The notes under the pieces: model-generated
The model's input: the letters and a program-made list of their open reading frames with translations, nothing else
What the model was told of the DNA's origin: nothing
Database searches by the model: none
Assembly: GCA_963995525.1 (NCBI GenBank)
Contig: OZ023207.1
Location: 2,185,344 to 2,249,343, forward strand
Source: Escarpia spicata
Taxonomy: Eukaryota; Annelida; Polychaeta; Sabellida; Siboglinidae
Length of the DNA: 64,000 nucleotides
Direction of reading: 5' to 3'
Translations under genes and position numbers: made by a program
Shown: positions 56,221 through 64,000 of the stretch, one piece after another
Layout of the letters: each line of letters starts with the position of its first letter
Position numbering within the stretch: the first letter of the stretch is position 1

Positions 56221-59200
56221 CTCCCCGTTGGGTGAGTGCCAGGTAGTTCTCCTTGTGTATCTCCCCGTTGGGTGAGTGCCAGGTTGTTCTCCTTTTGTAT
56301 CTCCCCGTTGGGTGAGTGCCATGTTGTTCTCCTTGTGTATATCCCCGTTGGGTGAGTGCCAGGTCGTTCTCCTTATGTATCTCCCCGTTGGGTGAGTGCC
56401 TGGTTGTTCTCCTTGTGTATCTCCCCTTTGGGTGAGTGCCCGATCGTTCTCCTTGTGTATCTCCCCGTTGGGTGAACGCCAGGTTGTTCTCCTTGTGTAT
56501 CTCCCCGTTGGGTGAGTGCCAGGTTGTTCTCCTTGTGTATCTCCCCGTTGGGTGAGTGCCCGGTCGTTCTCCTTGTGTATCTCCTCGTTGGGTGATTGTC
56601 AGGTCGTTCTCCTTGTGTATCTCCCCGTTGGGTGAGTGCCATGTTGTTCTCCTTGTGTATCTCCCCGTTGGGTGAGTGCCAGGTTGTTCTCCTTGTGTAT
56701 CTCCCCGTTGGGTGAGTGCCCGGTCGTTCTCCTTGTGTATCTCCCCGTTGGGTGAGTGCCAGGTCGTTCTCCTTATGTATCTCCCCGTTGGGTGAGTGCC
56801 AGGTTGTTCTCCTTGTGTATCTCCCCGTTGGGTGAGTGCCAGGTCGTTCTCCTTATGTATCTCCCCGTTGGGTGAGTGCCTGGTTTTTCTCCTTGTGTAT
56901 CTCCCCTTTGGGTGAGTGCCCGATCGTTCACCTTGTGTATCTCCCCGTTGGGTGAGTGCCAGGTTGTTCTCCTCGTGTATCTCCCCGTTGGGTGAGTGCC
57001 CGGTCGTTCTCCTTGTGTATCTCCTCGTCGGGTGAATGTCAGGTCGTTCTCATTGTGTATCTCCCCGTTGGGTGAGTGCCAGGTCGTTCTCCTTGTGTAT
57101 CTCCCCGTTGGGTGAGTGCCAGGTTGTTCTCGTTGTGTATCTCCCCGTTGGGTGAGTGCCCGGTCGTTCTCCTTGTGTATATCCCCGTTGGGTGAGTGCC
57201 AGGTCGTTCTCCTTATGTATCTCCCCGTTGGGTGAGTGCCTGGTTGTTCTCCTTGTGTATCTCTCCTTTGGGTGAGTGCCCGATCGTTCTCCTTGTGTAT
57301 CTCCCCGTTGGGTGAGTGCCAGGTTGTTCTCCTTGTGTATCTCCCCGTTGGGTGAGTGCCAGGTTGTTCTCCTTTTGTATCTCCCCGTTGGGTGAGTGCC
57401 ATGTTGTTCTCCTTGTGTATATCCCCGTTGGGTGAGTGCCAGGTCGTTCTCCTTATGTATCTCCCCGTTGGGTGAGTGCCTGGTTGTTCTCCTTGTGTAT
57501 CTCCCCTTTGGGTGAGTGCCCGATCGTTCTCCTTGTGTATCTCCCCGTTGGGTGAACGCCAGGTTGTTCTCCTTGTGTATCTCCCCGTTGGGTGAGTGCC
57601 AGGTCGTTCTCCTTGTGTATCTCCCCGTTTGGTGAGTGCCTTGCTGTTCTCATGGTGTATCTCAACTTTGGGTGAGTGCCCGATCGTTCTTCTTGTGTAT
57701 CTCCCCTTTGGGTGAGTGCCCGATCATTCTCCTTGTGTATCTCCCCGTTGGGTGAGTGCCAGGTTGTTCTCCTTATGTACCTCCCCGTTGGGTGAGTGCC
57801 AGGTTGTTCTCCTTGTGTATCTCCCCGTTGGGTGAGTGCCCGGTCGTTCTCCTTGTGTATCTCTCCGTTGGGTGAGTGCCAGGTCGTTCTTCTTGTGTAT
57901 CTCCCCGTTGGGTGAGTGCCCGGTCGTTCTCTTTGTGTAACTCCCCGTTGGGTGAGTGCCATGTCGTTCTCCTTGTGTATCTCCCCGTTGGGTGAGTGCC
58001 AGGTTGTTCTCCATGTTTATCTCCGCGTTGGGTGAGTGCCAGGTCGTTCTCCTTGTGTATCTCCGCGTTGGGTGAGGGCCCGGTCGTTCTCCTTGTGTAT
58101 CTCCCCGTTGGGTGAGTGCCAGGTCGTTCTCCTTGTGTATCTCCCCGTTGGGTGAGTGCCTGGTTGTTCTCCTTGTGTATCTCCCCTTTGGGTGAGTGCC
58201 CGATCGTTCACCTTGTGTATCTCCCCGTTGGGTGAGTGCCAGGTCGTTCTCCTTATGTATCTCCACGTTGGGTGAGTGCCTGGTTGTTCTCCTTGTGTAT
58301 CTTCCCTTTGGGTGAGTGCCCGATCGTTCACGTTGTGTATCTCCCCGTTGGGTGAGTGCCAGGTCGTTCTCCTTGTGTATCTCCCCGTTGGGTGAGTGCC
58401 AGGTTGTTCTCCTTGTGTATCTCCCCGTTGGGTGAGTGCCAGGTCGTTCACCTTGTGTAAATCCCCGTTGGATGAGTGCCAGGTTGTTCTCCTTGTGTAT
58501 CTCCCCGTTGGGTGAGTGCCCGGTCGTTCTCCTTGTGTATCTCCTCGTTGGGTGATTGTCAGGTCGTTCTCCTTGTGTATCTCCCCGTTGGGTGAGTGCC
58601 ATGTTGTTCTCCTTGTGTATCTCCCCGTTGGGTGAGTGCCAGGTTGTTCTCCTTGTGTATCTCCCCGTTGGGTGAGTGCCCGGTCGTTCTCCTTGTGTAT
58701 CTCCCCGTTGGGTGAGTGCCAGGTCGTTCTCCTTGTGTATCTCCCCGTTGGGTGAGTGCCAGGTTGTTCTCCTTGTGTATCTCCCCGTTGGGTGAGTGCC
58801 AGGTCGTTCTCCTTATGTATCTCCCCGTTGGGTGAGTGCCTGGTTGTTCTCCTTGTGTATCTCCCCTTTGGGTGAGTGCCCGATCGTTCACCTTGTGTAT
58901 CTCCCCGTTGGGTGAGTGCCAGGTTGTTCTCCTCGTGTATCTCCCCGTTGGGTGAGTGCCCGGTCGTTCTCCTTGTGTATCTCCTCGTTGGGTGATTGTC
59001 AGGTCGTTCTCCTTGTGTATCTCCCCGTTGGGTGAGTGCCATGTTGTTCTCCTTGTGTATCTCCCCGTTGGGTGAGAGCCAGGTTGTTCTCCTTGTGTAT
59101 CTCCCCGTTGGGTGAGTGCCCGGTCGTTCTCCTTGTGTATCTCCCCGTTGGGTGAGTGCCAGGTCGTTCTCCTTGTGTATCTCCCCGTTGGGTGAGTGCC

Positions 59201-62200
59201 AGGTTGTTCTCGTTGTGTATCTCCCCGTTGGGTGAGTGCCCGGTCGTTCTCCTTGTGTATCTCCCCGTTGGGTGTGTGCCAGGTCGTTCTCCTTGTGTAT
59301 CTCCCCGTTGGGTGAGTGCCAGGTTGTTCTCCTTGTGTATCTCCCCGTTGGGTGAGTGCCATGTTTTTCTCCTTGTGTATATCCCCGTTGGGTGAGTGCC
59401 AGGTCGTTCTCCTTATGTATCTCCCCGTTGGGTGAGTGCCTGGTTGTTCTCCTTGTGTATCTCCCCGTTCGGTGAGTGCCCGGTCGTTCTCCTTTTGTAT
59501 CTTCCCGTTGGGTGTGTGGCAGGTCGTTCTCCTTTTGTATCTCCCCGTTGGGTGAGTGCCAGGTTGTTCTCCTTGTGTATCTCCCCGTTTGGTGAGTGCC
59601 TTGTTTTTCTCCTTGTGTATATCCCCGTTGGGTGAGTGCCAGGTCGTTCTCCTTATGTATCTCCCCGTTGGGTGAGTGCCTGGTTGTTCTCCTTGTGTAT
59701 CTCTCCTTTGGGTGAGTGCCCGATCGTTCTCCTTGTGTATCACCCCGTTGGGTGAGTGCCAGGTTGTTCTCCATGTGTATCTCCCCGTTGGGTGAGTGCC
59801 AGGTTGTTCTCCTTTTGTATCTCCCCGTTGGGTGAGTGCCATGTTGTTCTCCTTGTGTATATCCCCGTTGGGTGAGTGCCAGGTCGTTCTCCTTATGTAT
59901 CTCCCCGTTGGGTGAGTGCCTGGTTGTTCTCCTTGTGTATCTCCCCTTTGGGTGAGTGCCCGATCGTTCTCCTTGTGTATCTCCCCGTTGGGTGAACGCC
60001 AGGTTGTTCTCCTTGTGTATCTCCCCGTTGGGTGAGTGCCCGGTCGTTCTCCTTGTGTATCTCCTCGTTGGGTGATTGTCAGGTCGTTCTCCTTGTGTAT
60101 CTCCCCGTTGGGTGAGTGCCATGTTGTTCTCCTTGTGTATCTCCCCGTTGGGTGAGTGCCATGTTGTTCTCCTTGTGTATCTCCCCGTTGGGTGAGAGCC
60201 AGGTTGTTCTCCTTGTGTATCTCCCCGTTGGGTGAGTGCCCGGTCGTTCTCCTTGTGTATCTCCCCGTTGGGTGAGTGCCAGGTCGTTCTCCTTATGTAT
60301 CTCCCCGTTGGGTGAGTGCCTGGTTGTTCTCCTTGTGTATCTCCCCTTTGGGTGAGTGCCCGATCGTTCTCCTTGTGTATCTCCCCGTTGGGTGAACGCC
60401 AGGTTGTTCTCCTTGTGTATCTCCCCGTTGGGTGAGTGCCCGGTCGTTCTCCTTGTGTATCTCCCCGTTGGGTGAGTGCCATGTTGTTCTCCTTGTGTAT
60501 CTCCCCGTTGGGTGATTGTCAGGTCGTTCTCCTTGTGTATCTCCCCGTTGGGTGAGTGCCAGGTCGTTCTCCTTGTGTATCTCCCCGTTGGGTGAGTGCC
60601 AGGTTGTTCTCGTTGTGTATCTCCCCGTTGGGTGAGTGCCCGGTCGTTCTCCTTGTGTATCTCCCCGTTGGGTGTGTGCCAGGTCGTTCTCCTTGTGTAT
60701 CTCCCCGTTGGGTGAGTGCCAGGTTGTTCTCCTTGTGTATCTCCCCGTTGGGTGAGTGCCATGTTTTTCTCCTTGTGTATATCCCCGTTGGGTGAGTGCC
60801 AGGTCGTTCTCCTTATGTATCTCCCCGTTGGGTGAGTGCCCGGTTGTTCTCCTTGTGTATCTCCCCGTTCGGTGAGTGCCCGGTCGTTCTCCTTTTGTAT
60901 CTTCCCGTTGGGTGTGTGGCAGGTCGTTCTCCTTTTGTATCTCCCCGTTGGGTGAGTGCCAGGTTGTTCTCCTTGTGTATATCCCCGTTTGGTGAGTGCC
61001 TTGTTTTTCTCCTTGTGTATATCCCCGTTGGGTGAGTGCCAGGTCGTTCTCCTTATGTATCTCCCCGTTGGGTGAGTGCCTGGTTGTTCTCCTTGTGTAT
61101 CTCTCCTTTGGGTGAGTGCCCGATCGTTCTCCTTGTGTATCTCCCCGTTGGGTGAGTGCCAGGTTGTTCTCCTTGTGTATCTCCCCGTTGGGTGAGTGCC
61201 AGGTTGTTCTCCTTTTGTATCTCCCCGTTGGGTGAGTGCCATGTTGTTCTCCTTGTGTATATCCCCGTTGGGTGAGTGCCATGTTTTTCTCCTTGTGTAT
61301 ATCCCCGTTGGGTGAGTGCCAGGTCGTTCTCCTTATGTATCTCCCCGTTGGGTGAGTGCCTGGTTGTTCTCCTTGTGTATCTCCCCGTTCGGTGAGTGCC
61401 CGGTCGTTCTCCTTTTGTATCTTCCCGTTGGGTGTGTGGCAGGTCGTTCTCCTTTTGTATCTCCCCGTTGGGTGAGTGCCAGGTTGTTCTCCTTGTGTAT
61501 CTCCCCGTTTGGTGAGTGCCTTGTTTTTCTCCTTGTGTATATCCCCGTTGGGTGAGTGCCAGGTCGTTCTCCTTATGTATCTCCCCGTTGGGTGAGTGCC
61601 TGGTTGTTCTCCTTGTGTATCTCTCCTTTGGGTGAGTGCCCGATCGTTCTCCTTGTGTATCTCAACTTTGGGTGAGTGCCCGATCGTTCTTCTTGTGTAT
61701 CTCCCCTTTGGATGAGTGCCCGATCGTTCTCCTTGTGTATCTCCCCGTTGGGTGAGTGCCAGGTTGTTCTCCTTATGTACCTCCCCGTTGGGTGAGTGCC
61801 AGGTTGTTCTCCTTGTGTATCTCCCCGTTGGGTGAGTGCCAGGTTATTCTCCTTGTGTATCTCCCCGTTGGGTGAGTGCCCGGTCGTTCTCCTTGTGTAT
61901 CTCCCCGTTGGGTGAGTGCCAGGTCGTTCTCCTTGTGTATCTCCCCGTTGGGTGAGTGCCAGGTTGTTCTCGTTGTGTATCTCCCCGTTCGGTGAGTGCC
62001 CGGTCTTTCTCCTTGTGTATCTCCCCGTTGGGTGTGTGCCAGGTCATTCTCCTTGTGTATCTCCCCGTTGGGTGAGTGCCAGGTTGTTCTCCTTGTGTAT
62101 CTCCCCGTTGGGTGAGTGCCATGTTTTTCTCCTTGTGTATATCCCCGTTGGGTGAGTGCCAGGTCGTTCTCCTTATGTATCTCCCCGTTGGGTGAGTGCC

Positions 62201-62220
62201 TGGTTGTTCTCCTTGTGTAT
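52381..62220 (+). repeat. Distinct array domain with a 240-bp (six-monomer) higher-order repeat
   Basis: A monomer with CCTTATGTAT after an ATCCCC-ended monomer returns at 240-bp steps, for example 52741, 52981 and 53221, then 53941 and 54181, then 54661, 54901 and 55141. The hexamer includes CCCGTTCGGTGAG, CTTCCC(A/G)TTGGGTGTGTGGC and CCCGTTTGGTGAGTGCCTTG monomers that are absent elsewhere. No 39-bp monomers were noticed in this domain. The minus strand is free of stops in one frame from 56322 to 52159. Confidence 0.8.
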
Positions 62221-64000
62221 CTCCCCGTTGGGTGAGTGCCAGGTTGTTCTCTTTGTGTATCTCTCCGTTGAGTGAGTGCCAGGCTGTTCTCCTTGTGTAT
62301 CTCCACGTTGGGTGAGTGCCAGGTTATTCTCCTTGTGTATCTCCCCGTTGGGTGAGTGCCAGGTTGTTCATCTTGTGTATCTCCCCGTTGGGTGAGTGCC
62401 AGGTTGTTCTCCTTGTGTATATCCCCATTGAGTGAGAGCCAGGTCGTTCTCCTTCTGTATCTCCCCGTTGGGTGAGTGCCAGGTCGTTCTCCTTGTGTAT
62501 CTCCCCGTTGGGTGAGTGCCAGGTCGTTCTCCTTGTGTATATCCCCATTGAGTGAGAGCCAGGTCGTTCTCCTTGTGTATCTCCCCGATGGGTGAGTGCC
62601 AGGTCGTTCTCCTTGTGTATCTCCCCGTTGGGTGAGTGCCAGGTCGTTCTCCTTGTGTATCGCCCCGTTGGGTGAGTGCCAGGTTGTTCATCTTGTGTAT
62701 CTCCCCGTTGGGTGAGTGCCCAATCTTTCTCATTGTGTATCTCCCCGTTGGGTCAGTGCCAGGTCGTTCTCCTTGTGTAGCTCCCCGTTGGGTGAGTGCC
62801 ACGTCGTTATCCTTGTGTATCTCCCCGTTGGGTGAGTGCCAGTTTGTTCTCCTTGTGTATCTCCCCGTTGGGTGAGTGCCCGGTCGTTCTCTTTGTGTAT
62901 CTCCACGTTGGGTGAATGTCAGGTTGTTCTCCTTGTGTATCTCCCCGTTGGGTGAGTGCCTTGTTGTTCTCCTTGTGTATCTCCCCTTTGGGTGAGTGCC
63001 CGATCGTTCTTCTTGTGTATCTCCCCTTTGGGTGAGTGCCCGATCGTTCTCCTTGTGTATCTCCCCGTTGGGTGAGTGCCAGGTTGTTCTCCTTGTGTAT
63101 CTCCCCGTTGGGTGAGTGCCAGGTCGTTCTCCTTGTGTATCTCTCCTTTGGGTGAGTGCCAGGTCGTTTTCCTTGTGTATCTCCCCGTTGGGTGAGTGCC
63201 CGGTCGTTCTCCTTGTGTAACTCCCCGTTGGGTGAGTGCCAGGTCGTTCTACTTGTGTATCTCCCCGTTGGGTGAGTGCCAGGTTGTTCTCCATGTTTAT
63301 CTCCGCGTTGGGTGAGTGCCCGGTCGTTCTCCTTGTGTATCTCCCCGTTGGTTGAGTGCCATGTCGTTCTCCTTGTGTATCTCCTCGTTGGGTGAGTGCC
63401 AGGTCGTTATCCTTGTGTATCTCCCCGTTGGGTGAGTGCCAGGTTGTTCTCCTTGTGTATCTCCCCATTGGGTTAGTGCCCGATCGTTCTCCTTGTGTAT
63501 CTCCCGGTTGGGTGAGTGCCAGGATGTTCTCCTTATTTATCTCCCCGTTGGTTGAGAGCCAGATTTTTCTCCGTGTGTTTCTCCCCGTTGGGTGATTGTC
63601 ATGTCGTTCTCCTTGTGTATCTCCCCGTTGGGTGAGTGCCAGGTTGTTCTCCTTGTGTATCTCACCGTTGGGTGAGTGCCAGTTTTTTCTCCTTGTGTAT
63701 CTCCCCGTTGGGTGAGTGCCACGTCGTTATCCTTGTGTATCTCCCCGTTGGGTGAGTGCAAGGTCGTTCTCCTTGCGTATCTCCCCCTTGGGTGAGTGCC
63801 AGGTTGTTCTACTTGTGTATCTCCCCGTTAGGTGAGTGCCAGGTTTTTCTCTTTGTGTATCTCCCCGTTGGGTGAGTGCCAGGTTGTTCTCCTTGTGTAT
63901 CTCCCCGTTGGGTGAGTGCCAGGTTGTTCTCCTTGTGTATCTCCCGGTTGGGTGAGTGCCAGGTCGTTCTCCTTGTGTATATCCCCATTGTGTGAGTGCC
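62221..64000 (+). repeat. Return of block A monomer order at the right edge
   Basis: From 62221 the order matches about 16200-17970, 29900-31400 and 39300 onwards, including the marker monomer near 63560. Near 63960 one 40-bp monomer present in the other copies is missing. The window ends inside this block. Confidence 0.75.

Larger units (their letters stand above)
6282..64000 (+). repeat. 40-bp minisatellite array, at least 57.7 kb (about 1,440 units), runs off the window
   Basis: The monomer opens GTTGGGTGAGTGCC, continues with AGGTTG or variants, then TTCTCCTTGTG and TATCTCCCC; total 40 bp. Units start at 6282, 6322, 6362 and so on, and phase slips only at rare 39-bp monomers. Common variants change the AGGTTG slot (AGGTCG, CGATCG, CGGTCG, TGGTTG, ATGTTG, ACGTCG), CTCCCC to ATCCCC, and GTTGGG to TTTGGG. 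The + strand consensus has 3 A, 15 T, 12 G and 10 C. On the minus strand the consensus lacks stops in all frames, and three units (120 bp) make one 40-residue period rich in Thr, Arg, Gln, Gly and His. I see no gene, transposon or unrelated insertion anywhere in the array. It continues beyond position 64000. Confidence 0.98.

Noticed and set aside
52159..56322. 1,387-codon minus-strand open frame, and similar long ones at 10423-11880, 14222-15679, 28014-29351 and 34452-36029
   Set aside because: All are translations of the 40-bp satellite. Overlapping frames are open at the same time, starts and stops fall at random monomer variants, and there is no unique sequence, intron or promoter. Openness follows from a stop-free consensus.
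6282..64000. CRISPR array
   Set aside because: The whole 40-bp unit repeats with no unique spacers, the setting is eukaryotic, and there are no cas genes.
6282..64000. CENP-B box (centromeric satellite)
   Set aside because: The monomer shares only CGTTGG with the CENP-B box. The essential TTCG, A and CGGG positions are not met, so a centromeric role has no motif support. It is not excluded by other means.
6282..64000. Telomeric or subtelomeric repeat because of TTGGG
   Set aside because: TTGGG occurs once per 40 bp inside a complex unit; there is no TTAGGG or TTAGG run.

Overview
The window looks like nuclear DNA of an animal, probably a marine invertebrate such as a mollusc (the taxon is a guess). 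There are no bacterial-style operons or ribosome binding sites. The left end is AT-rich with decayed gene and transposon fragments, dinucleotide microsatellites and long tandem arrays, and about 90% of the window is one minisatellite.

Layout. (1) 1-400: a broken fragment of an OTU-type cysteine protease domain on the + strand, ending in a stop codon that overlaps AATAAA. (2) 1424-1778: a 355-bp MITE-like element with 27-bp terminal inverted repeats and a second inner inverted repeat. (3) 2249-2579: a possible last coding exon of an unrecognised minus-strand gene, with a poly(A) signal, bounded by a CA/TA microsatellite at 2587-2658. (4) 2908-3244: a short GC-richer, possibly exon-derived stretch ending in a donor-like CAG|GTAATG. 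(5) 3245-5146: a 22-unit tandem array of 80/87-bp units; 18 of the 22 carry an intact CRE palindrome TGACGTCA. (6) 5147-6056: AT-rich spacer. (7) 6057-6258: (GT)n/(GTGA)n microsatellite. (8) 6282-64000, running off the right edge: at least 57.7 kb, about 1,440 copies, of a 40-bp minisatellite.

The 40-bp array is the main object. It is not a uniform monomer array. It was built by nested in-register duplication of multi-kb blocks; offsets I could trace are 560, 839, 1,239, 1,319, 1,880, 1,920, 2,160, 2,879, 3,197, 3,799, 4,760 and about 13,792 bp. Offsets that are not multiples of 40 are explained by the number of 39-bp monomers inside the block. Several junctions are sharp, and some copies look identical by eye. 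A distinct domain with a 240-bp (six-monomer) higher-order repeat lies at 52381-62220, and the older subfamily resumes at 62221.

The consensus monomer has no stop codon in any minus-strand frame, so long apparent ORFs (up to 1,387 codons) arise automatically. I do not call them genes. No complete, confidently functional gene is visible, and nothing shows genes working together. The possible novelties are the CRE-bearing array and the nested-duplication architecture of the 40-bp satellite.
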